A stretch of DNA of 64,000 nt from Opitutaceae bacterium. Its GTDB lineage: Bacteria > Verrucomicrobiota > Verrucomicrobiia > Opitutales > Opitutaceae. Under the pieces are notes generated by a model that did not search any database, had not been told where the DNA came from, and saw only the letters and a list, made by a program, of their open reading frames with translations. The DNA is taken from the NCBI GenBank assembly GCA_024233285.1, contig JACKPU010000005.1:62001-126000 (forward strand), in the 5' to 3' direction. Positions 40,273 through 48,946 of this stretch are shown one piece after another; the first letter of the stretch is position 1; each line of letters starts with the position of its first letter. The translations under genes and the position numbers were made by a program.

Positions 40273-42552
40273 TCAAACATCTTGCTCTGACCAGCTGGTG
40301 CGGAAGTCACCCGTCACTGTGATCATTTCGCCGCCTAGTTTTTCCGGCAGATGCAAGGTGAGCGGAATCGGGGTTTGCAGGGTGTAGTGCAATCGGCCGC
40401 CGGATTTAGTCCACGAGATCGAGATGGCATCAGCGCGGCCGGCGATGGGAACGGCACCAGAAGCTTGCGGGAGCGAGCCGGTGTGCAGTTCGAAATCGTA
40501 ATGCATGGCGCCGCGATCGAAGCGCGGTTGCAGGCCGAGCAGCCAGCGGGAGAGCTGCCACGTGGGGCAGCCGGCCCATTGGTGGCAGTGACTCCAACGG
40601 GTATCGAAGACCTCGACCCAAGTCGTGCGGCCGCCGCTGAGCGACCAGCCCCAGCAGGTGCGGTATTGGTCGAGGACGAAATCCATGCCGCCGTGTTGGA
40701 TGAGTTCGGGCAGCGCGTAATGGCCGAAGTAGGGGGTGATGAGTTGCGGATTGTTCGCCGCCGGATCGCTGAGACGCGGGGCATCGTGGCGATTGGGAAA
40801 GCAGGCGAGCATGTGTTCGCGCAGGAACGCGCGACCCGCGCTGGATTGCGCGGCATCAAAGAACTCCAGTCGCAAGCCGAGCGCGGCCCGGTGATAACCG
40901 ATGCGTGTCCACGTGTCGCCACCTTGGGCGAATTCAGCGGCGTAGTAGCGCGCGATGACAGCGTGGACGACTTTGGCAACGGAGCGATAGTTCGTCGCGA
41001 GAGCATCGCGTCCGAGTTCGTCGCACCAACGCACCATGGCTTGGAGGGCGGCGAAGTAGTGCAGGTTTACCCCCATGTCACTGGCGCCGGGATTGCGCAC
41101 ATAGCCCCAGTCGACAAAGCCCCAACCGAGATCGTCCTGCAGACCGTCGGGCGTCCACTTGGCGGCAAAGGCGGCGAGATTGCGATCCGCGCACGGAAGC
41201 ATTTCGACCAGCAGATCGCGGTCGCCGGTCAGTTCCCAATAGTGCACGCAGGCATTGATCCACTGTGCGGCGTAGGTGGTCAGAAAGGCCGCGCCGCCGG
41301 GACAGAGTCCCGCGACCATGCCGTCATCCCGGGCGCACTGGGCGCATTGCACGAGACTGCGACGGCAAAGCCGCAGATCTCCAAACGCGGCGGCCGCGAT
41401 ATCCATGCCGACGGTCACGACATCGCCGGCCCATTGGCCGCGTTCTCGCGTGGGATTGTCGGTGATTGCGTCCTCGGCACAGGCACGATGGGTCTCGACG
41501 CCGACGGACCAGATGCGATCGAGCAAGGCGTCGCCGGTTTGCAGCGCGCCCGCCGCTGCGCCGTAGTAAGCCCGTTCGACAATTTCCTCGCGGATAAACT
41601 CAACCGTGCCGACCGGGGCCAGCACGTGCACTTCAAGTAAACGGCCACCCCGCGGGGTGAGAGGAAAGAATTCCTGTGGCCCGCCCCGCGCGATGTAATG
41701 GTCGAGATTGCATGAATCGCCGGCCGACAAGTTGATCCACGGCGACACGCGACCGTGCACGAGGGCTTCGGCATAGGCGAATTCGACGACCGCACCGGCC
41801 GGGGCGTTGATCACGAAACGCGGCCGCATCAAACGCACCCGCCCCAAATCGTAGCGGCGCCAGACGCCTTGCGGCGGCAGCTCGGCAGGAGCGAGATCGC
41901 GCAGAAAAAACCGGGCGGGCACATCGTCGCGTTCATAGCCGAAGGTCTCGACGAGTTCGCCGGCAGCGAGAAGTTGCAGACCATGCGTGAGGGCGCGTGG
42001 ATTGGCGATGGTGAGGGGTTGCAGCGGACCGAGTTCAAGCGTGGCGCCTACGGGAGTTCCCCAAGTAGAGTCGTCGAATGCAAGCGCGGTCCACGTTGCG
42101 GGCAAAAGCTGTGTGTCGCACCATTCGATGAAACCCAGCTGCGGATTGACGCGGCGCACCCCGCCGGTGAAGGCGGCGAAGCGTTTGCATTTCCAAGCGA
42201 GGGCGACTGGCTCGCGAGCGTGCTCCGCGGAACAGGCAAGAAACGGCGCAATCGGTTCGAGGATGCGCGTGGAGACACCGATATGGTTGACGAGGAACGC
42301 GACGGTGTGTTGCCCGGCGGCAAGCTCGGCGGTGTAGGTTTGGTATTCGGGGTGCGCCCGGTTGAAGCGGGCCGGGCCTTCGTCGAACCAAGCACCGTCG
42401 AGCCAGACGTTGAACCAAGAGGAACCCAGCACCTGAAACGTGACCGGACCCGATGCAGCGATTGCAAAGGTGGCCCGAAAGGCGACGTAACTGTCCGGAG
42501 CGGACGCGGATTCCTCGGCGCACCAAATCGGAGTCAACGGGGCAGGGGGCAT
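40273..42552 (-). CDS. GH78-like alpha-L-rhamnosidase
   Basis: A 759-residue (alpha/alpha)6 glycosidase with N-terminal beta-sandwich domains (about 1-330). The catalytic-domain entry motif DNPTRERGQWAGD is at 365-377 and holds the general-acid region of GH78. The later GGRTTWVEVFDTRWSHCHQW is a second conserved family block. GH78 enzymes release terminal rhamnose from plant or bacterial glycans by inversion. No signal peptide is visible, so it probably acts on imported oligosaccharides. It stands alone, divergent from msrA. Confidence 0.85.
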   Translation of the reverse strand: MPPAPLTPIWCAEESASAPDSYVAFRATFAIAASGPVTFQVLGSSWFNVWLDGAWFDEGPARFNRAHPEYQTYTAELAAGQHTVAFLVNHIGVSTRILEPIAPFLACSAEHAREPVALAWKCKRFAAFTGGVRRVNPQLGFIEWCDTQLLPATWTALAFDDSTWGTPVGATLELGPLQPLTIANPRALTHGLQLLAAGELVETFGYERDDVPARFFLRDLAPAELPPQGVWRRYDLGRVRLMRPRFVINAPAGAVVEFAYAEALVHGRVSPWINLSAGDSCNLDHYIARGGPQEFFPLTPRGGRLLEVHVLAPVGTVEFIREEIVERAYYGAAAGALQTGDALLDRIWSVGVETHRACAEDAITDNPTRERGQWAGDVVTVGMDIAAAAFGDLRLCRRSLVQCAQCARDDGMVAGLCPGGAAFLTTYAAQWINACVHYWELTGDRDLLVEMLPCADRNLAAFAAKWTPDGLQDDLGWGFVDWGYVRNPGASDMGVNLHYFAALQAMVRWCDELGRDALATNYRSVAKVVHAVIARYYAAEFAQGGDTWTRIGYHRAALGLRLEFFDAAQSSAGRAFLREHMLACFPNRHDAPRLSDPAANNPQLITPYFGHYALPELIQHGGMDFVLDQYRTCWGWSLSGGRTTWVEVFDTRWSHCHQWAGCPTWQLSRWLLGLQPRFDRGAMHYDFELHTGSLPQASGAVPIAGRADAISISWTKSGGRLHYTLQTPIPLTLHLPEKLGGEMITVTGDFRTSWSEQDV

Positions 42553-42654
42553 GGGTGGGGAGATGGAAGCGCAACACCGGCGGGACTCCAGCCGATTCGC
42601 GAAGGTGGCTGACTTGCGCGGGGAATAGTTGTGGCTATGCTGACTCTCATCCCC

Positions 42655-43242
42655 ATGAAGGCATTGTTCATTTCCGCCCTGCTGGGCGCGTTCCTCTCTC
42701 CCATGACGACTGAAGCGAATACCGAAACCCTCGTGCTAGGCGGCGGCTGCTTTTGGTGCACCGAGGCCTCCTACCAATTATTGCCCGGCGTGAAGTCCGT
42801 GGTCAGTGGCTATGCGGGCGGCACCACGGAGAATCCGACCTACAAGGAGGTTTGTTCGGAAACCACCGGCCATGCGGAGGTCATTCGCATCAAATTCGAC
42901 CCTGAAAAGATCACCCTGCGCGAGGTGCTCGATTTCTTCTGGGAGATCCACGATCCCACCACGTTGAACCGGCAGGGCGCGGACGTGGGCACTTCGTATC
43001 GCTCCATCATTCTTTACGCCAACGAAGAGCAACGCGTCACCGCGGAAGCTTCGTTAAAGTCCGCCCAAGCAATATTCCGTGATCCGATCGTGACTGAGAT
43101 CGTGCCGTTGAAGAAATTCTGGCCGGCCGAGGACTACCACCAAGACTACTTTGCGAAAAATCCTTCGCAGGGCTATTGCCAAGCGGTCATCGCGCCCAAG
43201 ATCAGGAAACTCGAGCGCAAGCTCGAACAGAAGGCGAAGTAA
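42655..43242 (+). CDS. msrA: Exported peptide-methionine (S)-S-oxide reductase MsrA
   Basis: A 195-residue enzyme that repairs oxidised methionine. The catalytic motif GCFWC is at 31-35, followed by the family blocks VVSGYAGG, YKEVCSETTGHAEV and YRSIILY, and a C-terminal resolving-cysteine candidate in GYCQAV. The ATG at 42655 gives a signal peptide (MKALFISALLGAFLSPMTTEA), so the enzyme probably acts in the periplasm. An in-frame ATG at 42637 would also work. It converges on the first PEP-CTERM gene. Confidence 0.93.
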   Translation: MKALFISALLGAFLSPMTTEANTETLVLGGGCFWCTEASYQLLPGVKSVVSGYAGGTTENPTYKEVCSETTGHAEVIRIKFDPEKITLREVLDFFWEIHDPTTLNRQGADVGTSYRSIILYANEEQRVTAEASLKSAQAIFRDPIVTEIVPLKKFWPAEDYHQDYFAKNPSQGYCQAVIAPKIRKLERKLEQKAK

Positions 43243-43248
43243 CGCCGT

Positions 43249-43962
43249 TCAGCGGTTCTTGCGCCGCCGGCGCCAAGCGACAAAACCGAGGGCACCGAGA
43301 CCGAGAATGGCGGCGTAGGTCGAGGGTTCGGGCACCGCGGTGGCGGTGAGCGTGATGTTATCGAGGTAGATATTCTGACTGCCGCCGGCCGGACCGGATA
43401 CCCAGTTTTGGAAGGCGACGCGGAAGTCGGTCAGCGTGCCGTTCCGCTCGTCCATGTAGGTGGCGATGGCGCTGGTGAGATCGAATTCGAAATGTTGCCA
43501 GCTCGCGTCGCCCGCGGGATCAATATTGAACAGAATGCCATTGATTCCGACCGTTTGAGAATCGGCTCCGACCCAACTGAACCCGTCGCCGGACTCATCG
43601 TCGGTGTCGGTGAAAGCGATCAGCAAGGAAGTGTCATTCGGGGTTGTGCCCACCTGATAGTAGTCGAACGAGAACGTCAGGGTGTGGGTGCCGAGGAAGT
43701 TGGTAAGATCCACGCCCGGGGAATTGAGGTGGGTGTTGCCGGTGCCGCCCGGAAAATTCAGCAAATTATTGCTCGTGTTCCCGGCTCCCAGCGTGTTCGC
43801 AACCACGACGCCACCGGTAGCATTGAATTCTGCCCAAGCGGCGGGCTTTTGACTGACGGTGTCACCTTCGAAATCAAACGAAAAAAGCGTCGTCTGCGCG
43901 GTGGCGAATGAGGTCAGGATGGAAGCTACAGCGAGGCAAAGCAGGGCGCGGCTTTTGAGCAT
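43249..43962 (-). CDS. PEP-CTERM exported protein 1
   Basis: A 237-residue secreted protein. The signal peptide is about 1-22 (ending FATAQ). The middle is a beta-sandwich-like domain (LTFSFDYYQVGTT, DFRVAFQNWVSG, IYLDNITLTAT). The C-terminal sorting tail is VPEPSTYAAILGLGALGF plus a basic end, as in PEP-CTERM proteins handled by exosortase. It is paralogous to the 44113-44874 gene. A TGTCCG pair with 21-bp spacing lies 66-92 bases before the start. The substrate or partner is unknown; a cell-surface or matrix role is typical. Confidence 0.9.
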   Translation of the reverse strand: MLKSRALLCLAVASILTSFATAQTTLFSFDFEGDTVSQKPAAWAEFNATGGVVVANTLGAGNTSNNLLNFPGGTGNTHLNSPGVDLTNFLGTHTLTFSFDYYQVGTTPNDTSLLIAFTDTDDESGDGFSWVGADSQTVGINGILFNIDPAGDASWQHFEFDLTSAIATYMDERNGTLTDFRVAFQNWVSGPAGGSQNIYLDNITLTATAVPEPSTYAAILGLGALGFVAWRRRRKNR

Positions 43963-44027
43963 GGTGTAGAGAGGTTCGATCCCTGATTGGCCAGGTCATT
44001 TACCGCAGACAAGCACAGGCTGGGTGA

Positions 44028-44054
44028 TGTCCGTTTTAGACATCATTATGTCCG
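44028..44054. promoter_or_regulatory. TGTCCG direct repeat (21-bp period) upstream of PEP-CTERM gene 1
   Basis: TGTCCG at 44028-44033 and again at 44049-44054, start to start 21 bp. Flanks are GATGTCCGTTTTAGA and TATGTCCGAATCCGA. Direct half-sites two helical turns apart are typical of AraC-family activators. Confidence 0.7.
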
Positions 44055-44112
44055 AATCCGACGCATACACGCGGTGTTGACGGCACCCTTAGGCGGTCAG
44101 GACTGGGCCTGC

Positions 44113-44874
44113 TTATTTTGCCGTGAGCGCAGTGCGACGCTTGCGCCAAGCGGCGAAGCCGAACGCGCCGAGGCCGAGAATGGCGGCGTAAGTCGAGGGC
44201 TCGGGGACGGCCGAAGTGGCGGTGAACGTCAAATTATCGATATAGATTTCCTGAGCACCGCCACCGGCACCTCCAACCCAGTTTTGGAATCCAATTTGAA
44301 AATCCGTCGAGGTTCCATTGGTCGCGGCGATATAATGTCCCACGCTGGTGGTGACATCTAAAGTGATGTGTTCCCATGTCGCTGCACCGGTTGAATCGAA
44401 ATAGGCTTCAAGCCCGGTAAGGGATAGATTGTCCACCTGTGAATCGGCCGCCACCCACTTGAAACCATTGTCGTATACCGAATCGGTGAATCCGGAGGTG
44501 CTGTCGGCGAAGGCGATGATGAGCGAGGTATTTGCGCCCGCGTTGTGGTAGTAGTCGAATGACAGGGTGAAACTGGCGGCGGCGGCGTGTGGTGTGAGAT
44601 CAATCGCCGAAGTGAGGAGCGCAGCGCTTCCGGTGGCGGTGAGCATGCCCAAAACCTGGCTGCTTGAATTGCCGGCTTCGCTTTCGGGGTTCGCGACCAC
44701 GTAGCCCATGGGGTCGTTCGTCAGACCATAAGTCGTCGCCGTGCTCCAGCCGGTCGGCAAGGCGGCCAGGGTGTCGCCTTCGAAAGTGGCCGAAAAGATG
44801 GTCGTGGTCGTCTGGGCGGAAGCGAATGATGTGAGCGCGCAGGCGAGGGCGAGTAGTGGGCGGAGTTTCAACAT
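44113..44874 (-). CDS. PEP-CTERM exported protein 2
   Basis: A 253-residue secreted protein, paralogue of PEP-CTERM protein 1: signal peptide ending SFASAQ, the same core strands (FTLSFDYYHNAGANTS, DFQIGFQNWVGG, IYIDNLTFTAT) and the tail VPEPSTYAAILGLGAFGF followed by AAWRKRR. The last residues (TALTAK) extend beyond the usual basic end. The start is followed by a clean signal peptide; the TGTCCG pair lies 155-181 bases upstream. Confidence 0.88.
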   Translation of the reverse strand: MLKLRPLLALACALTSFASAQTTTTIFSATFEGDTLAALPTGWSTATTYGLTNDPMGYVVANPESEAGNSSSQVLGMLTATGSAALLTSAIDLTPHAAAASFTLSFDYYHNAGANTSLIIAFADSTSGFTDSVYDNGFKWVAADSQVDNLSLTGLEAYFDSTGAATWEHITLDVTTSVGHYIAATNGTSTDFQIGFQNWVGGAGGGAQEIYIDNLTFTATSAVPEPSTYAAILGLGAFGFAAWRKRRTALTAK

Positions 44875-45028
44875 GGCAGCAGTTGGGATGAAGTTGGCTG
44901 GTCTAGGAGTTGGGTGAGAGCTACGAGAGATGGAGCACTACTGACTTCTGACCTTGCCTGAGCTGATCCGCCGTATGCTTGCACCATGAGCCGGCGAGTG
45001 CGGCGGGTCACAAGCTGCAAATTCCAAA

Positions 45029-45055
45029 TGTCCGTTTCGGGGGCGTAAATGTCCG
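45029..45055. promoter_or_regulatory. TGTCCG direct repeat (21-bp period) upstream of PEP-CTERM gene 2
   Basis: TGTCCG at 45029-45034 and 45050-45055, exactly 21 bp apart, with contexts AAATGTCCGTTTCGGG and AAATGTCCGGTTAGGA. It lies in a 282-base gap otherwise without recognisable features, between two minus-strand PEP-CTERM genes. Confidence 0.7.
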
Positions 45056-45156
45056 GTTAGGAGGGCCTGCACCGGGATAGCAGCTGGAAAACGGAAAAAC
45101 GTGAATCAAGCCAGCAGCCTTGTGCCGACTGCCTGCGGCCAAGATTGCGCTTGGAT

Positions 45157-45789
45157 CTACTTTCGGCGTTTGCGCCACGCGACGAAGCCGAGGGCGCCGA
45201 GGCCGAGAATGGCGGCGTAGGTGGAGGGCTCGGGGACGGCGGTAGCGGTGATTGACATCAATGGTGCGCCCGAAACAGGAGAAAGCCAGTTGGAGGCGTC
45301 GAAATTGAAAATATGCACATTTTCCAGTGTCCATGCGCCAGTAGTATTCCCTGAATCGTTGAAGGGCATGAGCATGCTGCCGGTTCCCTCGGTGTATCCC
45401 CAAGTGATCCAGTATTTGGTCTCAGAAGCCAAGGTAACGGCCGCTGCGGTATAGGTAAAATTGGCATATTCTCCGCTTCCCACGGTGGGGTTTGGCACAC
45501 CGGATAACGTCGCGATCACCGAACCCGGAGCGTTGGAGCCGCTATCGGTCATCAATTGCAGGGTGAAATTTTCCACCAAATAGGTGTATCCCAATTGCAG
45601 GGTCACGGAATTGAGCTGAAAGGAATCAGCGCTGGCATCCGTGGTGAATGTTCCTCCAATGATGTCTGTGTTACCTCGCCACACCGTGGTGGTGGGGGAG
45701 AGATCAATGTTGCTGACCCCGACGGACTGGGCACGACCGGTCAGGACCAAAAGATTTCCAAGGCATAACAGGATAAGCAGTTTTTTCAT
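45157..45789 (-). CDS. PEP-CTERM exported protein 3
   Basis: A 210-residue secreted protein: signal peptide 1-20 (LLILLCLGNLLVLTGRAQ), a central beta-rich domain resembling choice-of-anchor type modules (NFTLQLMTDSGSNAPGSVIA, SETKYWITWGYTEGTGS), and the tail VPEPSTYAAILGLGALGF with a basic end. It is unrelated to proteins 1 and 2 outside the sorting tail. A TGTCCG pair lies 122-148 bases upstream. Confidence 0.88.
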   Translation of the reverse strand: MKKLLILLCLGNLLVLTGRAQSVGVSNIDLSPTTTVWRGNTDIIGGTFTTDASADSFQLNSVTLQLGYTYLVENFTLQLMTDSGSNAPGSVIATLSGVPNPTVGSGEYANFTYTAAAVTLASETKYWITWGYTEGTGSMLMPFNDSGNTTGAWTLENVHIFNFDASNWLSPVSGAPLMSITATAVPEPSTYAAILGLGALGFVAWRKRRK

Positions 45790-45910
45790 GGATTGGCAGA
45801 TTGAGTGTTAGTAATGGTCATTCGCGCCGATGAAGTGCACGGCAACTGAATGAGCGGAAACACCGCCTAAGAACCGGAGTTCAGGTTTGTCACAAATACC
45901 GATTTTCAAA

Positions 45911-45937
45911 TGTCCGAAATGAACCGGTTTTTGTCCG
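45911..45937. promoter_or_regulatory. TGTCCG direct repeat (21-bp period) upstream of PEP-CTERM gene 3
   Basis: TGTCCG at 45911-45916 and 45932-45937, exactly 21 bp apart, with near-identical flanks (AAATGTCCGAAATGAA and TTTTGTCCGAAATGGA). This is the best-conserved pair of the four. Confidence 0.72.
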
Positions 45938-46011
45938 AAATGGATATCTCAAGACTCAGTATCGCAGAGCTCTTCTGCATCAGCCCATAGCGATATACGT
46001 CATTCACGAAC

Positions 46012-48816
46012 TCATGGGTGGCGCTTGCGATAAATGACAAAACTGAGCGCGAGGGCACCGAGGATCGCGGCGTAGGTCGCGGGTTCGGGCACGGCACTTG
46101 TGACCGCGATCAATTGCAATGCGGTGCCGGTAAGGTTGAAGCTGTAATCATATCCGGCGATGGTGGTGCCGAGACTGAAATCGGTGGTGTCAAAATCGCT
46201 CAGCGTGGCGCTGGTGTAATCGAAAAGGGTGTAGATGCCGGCGGTGAAACCACCGGAGTCGGCGAGGTTGAGCATAACGCTGCCAGATGACGGGCCGGTG
46301 AGGGTGCCACCGGTGACGGCGATGAGATCGCTGACGGTGCCGAGTTCGAAGTTGAGGATGGCTCCGGCCTCAAGGGTGAGGCCGTCGCTGAAGGTGAGGG
46401 TGCCGGGGGAGTTGCCCGGCGCGAGGGTGGCGCCGGAACCGAGGGTGAGGGCACCTTCAATTGAACCGGTGCCGCCGAGGGTCTGGAACTCGCCCACGGT
46501 AAAGTCGGCGACCGCGGAGACATCAAAGATCGCGTCGTTACCGACAATGAGCGTCGTTGAAGCGATCACGCCGTCGGCTCCGAGCACGAGGGTGCCTTCG
46601 TTGATGGTGGTGTTGCCGGTGTAGGAGTTGGCAGCGTTGAGGGTGAGGGTGCCGGCGCCCGTCTTGGTGAGCCCGCCCCCGCCGCCGATCACGGCGTTGA
46701 ACGTGGCGGTGAGGCCGGGGTCGACGTCGACCGTTGAGGCGGTGTCGCTGCCCAGGGTCGTGGAGACCGCGACGCTGAGATTGTTGGTGACGACCTCAAG
46801 GGTGCCGCCGGCCAGAGTGAAGGACGCGCTCTCGACTTCGGACACAATGCCCGGGATCGGGAATTCACCGGTCTCGCCGTGGACGCGCAGGACACCGCCG
46901 GCATTGAGCTCAATGGATCCCGTGGTGAAGGGTTGCGGCACAATAAAATCGGCACCGAGGAGGATAGCCCCGGTATTCACGGTGCCGCCGTCATTGATCG
47001 TGAGCTGGCCGATGCCATCAAGACCGATCAAGAGGGCAGGGGAATCGAGGGTGCCTCCATCGGAAACGGTGATCTGGCCGAGGCCCCCCGCCCCGATGAG
47101 CGAGAGTGCCGCGACGGTGACGGAGCTGCCGGCGCCGGAGATCTCCGCGCGGGTGACGGCATCCGGGTTGTTGCCCACGGTAAGAAACGCGACCTCGTCG
47201 ATTTTGCCCCCGGACTCTACCCGCAGGGCGGTCGTGGCGGCATCCGCACTGTCGAAGCCGAGCTGGCCACCGGTGACGGTCGCGCCGTTGCGCACGGTCA
47301 AACCGGTGGCGCCCGCCTGAGTCTGGAAAAGGGTGTAGCCGTTGAAGTCGGCAAAATCGCTGACGCTGCTGCTGGCCTGAAGGGTGGAGGAGCTGCCGTC
47401 GACGGTAACGGGTCCGCCGAAGGTGACCGGGTTGGCCAGTGCGAGGGTGCCGTCGGCGACCTCCGCGGAACCGGTGAAGGAAAAGTCGCCGTTGAGGGTG
47501 ACGGTGCTGGTGCCGGTCTTGACAAGGTGGCCGGAACCGGAAACGGCCCCGGAGTAGGTCAGATCGTTGCTGTGATCGAAGATCAGTTCGGCGTCCACAA
47601 TGAGGGTGTTGGTTGCCAGCGAGACCGCACCGCCGCCGCCGAGATTGAGGGTGCCGGCTTGCACGGCGATCGCGCCCGTCCCGGTGTTGTCCCCGGTAAG
47701 CGTCATCGTGCCGGTGCCGAGCTTGGCGAAGTTCATGGCGGAAGTGTGGGTGTAATCGTAGACTCCGCCGACATTGGTGGTGTCGAGTCCCAGGAAGGCC
47801 GTGGCATCGAAATCGGCGTGGGTGGTGATGGTGCTCAGGTCGGTGGAGGAGAAACCGGCGGCGCCACCGACGCCGAAGCCGGCGGTAGCCCCGGCCGCGA
47901 CGGTAAGTTGCCCGGCATTGGTCTGGTCGATCACGCCGCCATAGAAGGCATTGACATCGGCAAAGGAGAGGGCGCCGCTGCTGACGGTCGTGATGCCGGT
48001 GTAGGTGTTGTCGCCGGTGAGAGTGAGGATGCCGTTGCCGATTTTGCTCAGGTTGAGAACGTTGGCGCCGCTGTTGGAGTCCGCGAAATTGGCGGCGATG
48101 GGGATGGAACCGGCACTGTCGTTGCTGGTGTCCAGATGGATTGTCACATCGTCGCCGAAGGTGGTGTGGGCGGCGATCGCGGTGAGGTCGGCGGAGCTGA
48201 AATTGGCGCCGTCGCCCACCATGAACGTGAGCGAAGTGGAGGCTGCGGCGGAAAATTTGGCGGCACTGGTGGCGTCAATCTCACCGCCGTAAAAGGCATG
48301 GCGATTGGCAAAGATCAGGTTGCCGGCGGTAAAGGTGGTGTTGCCGGTGTAGGTATTGTTGCCCGAGAGCGTGAGCGTGGCGCCGGTGGCGGTAAGATTG
48401 ATCGATTGCGAACCGGTGATGTCACTGGCGACGTGCCCGGTTTGGAATTGGGAGACGATGAGGGTGGCGAGATTCGTCAGGGTGCCGCCGGACAGGGTGA
48501 CGTGGCCGTCGGCGAGGATGATGCTCCCGACATCGACGGTGCCGTTGACGGTTACAGTGTAAGTGCCGCGCGTTTCAGATCCGGCCGAGAAGACGGCCCA
48601 ATCGCCGGCCGTCCACGTGGTGGTTGCGGCGGTGCCAACATTTGAAGTCGACCAATTGGCGGTGTTGCCGGTGTCCCAGACCCCCGGGGCCGTATCGCCA
48701 CCGGCGGCATCAGCAGTCGCCCCATTGGTATCCCAAAACATGGTGGTTTGGGCTGACAATGGCAGGGTCAAGAGAGCAAGGACAATACTCAGGAGATATT
48801 TGGCTCGGATGGGCAT
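46012..48816 (-). CDS. Autotransporter-type beta-strand repeat protein with PEP-CTERM tail
   Basis: A 934-residue secreted protein. The signal peptide (MPIRAKYLLSIVLALLTLPL, cleaved near SAQ) is followed by MFWDTNG, the usual start of these proteins. Several autotransporter-associated beta-strand repeats follow (GNGILTLTGDNTYTGITTVS, GTGTMTLTGDNTGTGAIAVQ, GAGTLTLNAANSYTGNTTIN), predicting a long beta-helix. GSGATLAPGNSPGTLTF is the typical end of the passenger. The tail is VPEPATYAAILGALALSF with a basic end. There is no C-terminal barrel, so it is exported by Sec and sorted by an exosortase rather than self-transported. Confidence 0.9.
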   Translation of the reverse strand: MPIRAKYLLSIVLALLTLPLSAQTTMFWDTNGATADAAGGDTAPGVWDTGNTANWSTSNVGTAATTTWTAGDWAVFSAGSETRGTYTVTVNGTVDVGSIILADGHVTLSGGTLTNLATLIVSQFQTGHVASDITGSQSINLTATGATLTLSGNNTYTGNTTFTAGNLIFANRHAFYGGEIDATSAAKFSAAASTSLTFMVGDGANFSSADLTAIAAHTTFGDDVTIHLDTSNDSAGSIPIAANFADSNSGANVLNLSKIGNGILTLTGDNTYTGITTVSSGALSFADVNAFYGGVIDQTNAGQLTVAAGATAGFGVGGAAGFSSTDLSTITTHADFDATAFLGLDTTNVGGVYDYTHTSAMNFAKLGTGTMTLTGDNTGTGAIAVQAGTLNLGGGGAVSLATNTLIVDAELIFDHSNDLTYSGAVSGSGHLVKTGTSTVTLNGDFSFTGSAEVADGTLALANPVTFGGPVTVDGSSSTLQASSSVSDFADFNGYTLFQTQAGATGLTVRNGATVTGGQLGFDSADAATTALRVESGGKIDEVAFLTVGNNPDAVTRAEISGAGSSVTVAALSLIGAGGLGQITVSDGGTLDSPALLIGLDGIGQLTINDGGTVNTGAILLGADFIVPQPFTTGSIELNAGGVLRVHGETGEFPIPGIVSEVESASFTLAGGTLEVVTNNLSVAVSTTLGSDTASTVDVDPGLTATFNAVIGGGGGLTKTGAGTLTLNAANSYTGNTTINEGTLVLGADGVIASTTLIVGNDAIFDVSAVADFTVGEFQTLGGTGSIEGALTLGSGATLAPGNSPGTLTFSDGLTLEAGAILNFELGTVSDLIAVTGGTLTGPSSGSVMLNLADSGGFTAGIYTLFDYTSATLSDFDTTDFSLGTTIAGYDYSFNLTGTALQLIAVTSAVPEPATYAAILGALALSFVIYRKRHP

Positions 48817-48889
48817 ACGAATATTGGAAACGTTGATCAACCCCACCTAAGGTGATGCACTCTGGGATTGACAACGAGTTGCCCATGGA

Positions 48890-48916
48890 TGGCCGTTCTG
48901 GGTCGCATTTTGTCCG
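48890..48916. promoter_or_regulatory. TG(T/G)CCG direct repeat (21-bp period) between PEP-CTERM gene 4 and the hybrid regulator
   Basis: TGGCCG at 48890-48895 (one mismatch) and TGTCCG at 48911-48916, 21 bp apart. It lies 74-100 bases before the minus-strand repeat-protein gene and 31-57 bases before the plus-strand regulator, so it could control both, including autoregulation. Confidence 0.62.
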
Positions 48917-48946
48917 ATTCGGGCGCATCGCCGCTTACCAAACCCC

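Noticed and set aside
46879..48645. Long 588-codon plus-strand frame opposite the beta-strand repeat protein
   Set aside because: It is the complement of a repetitive Gly/Thr-rich gene; the product is low-complexity with no family match, while the minus-strand frame has a signal peptide, repeats and a sorting tail.
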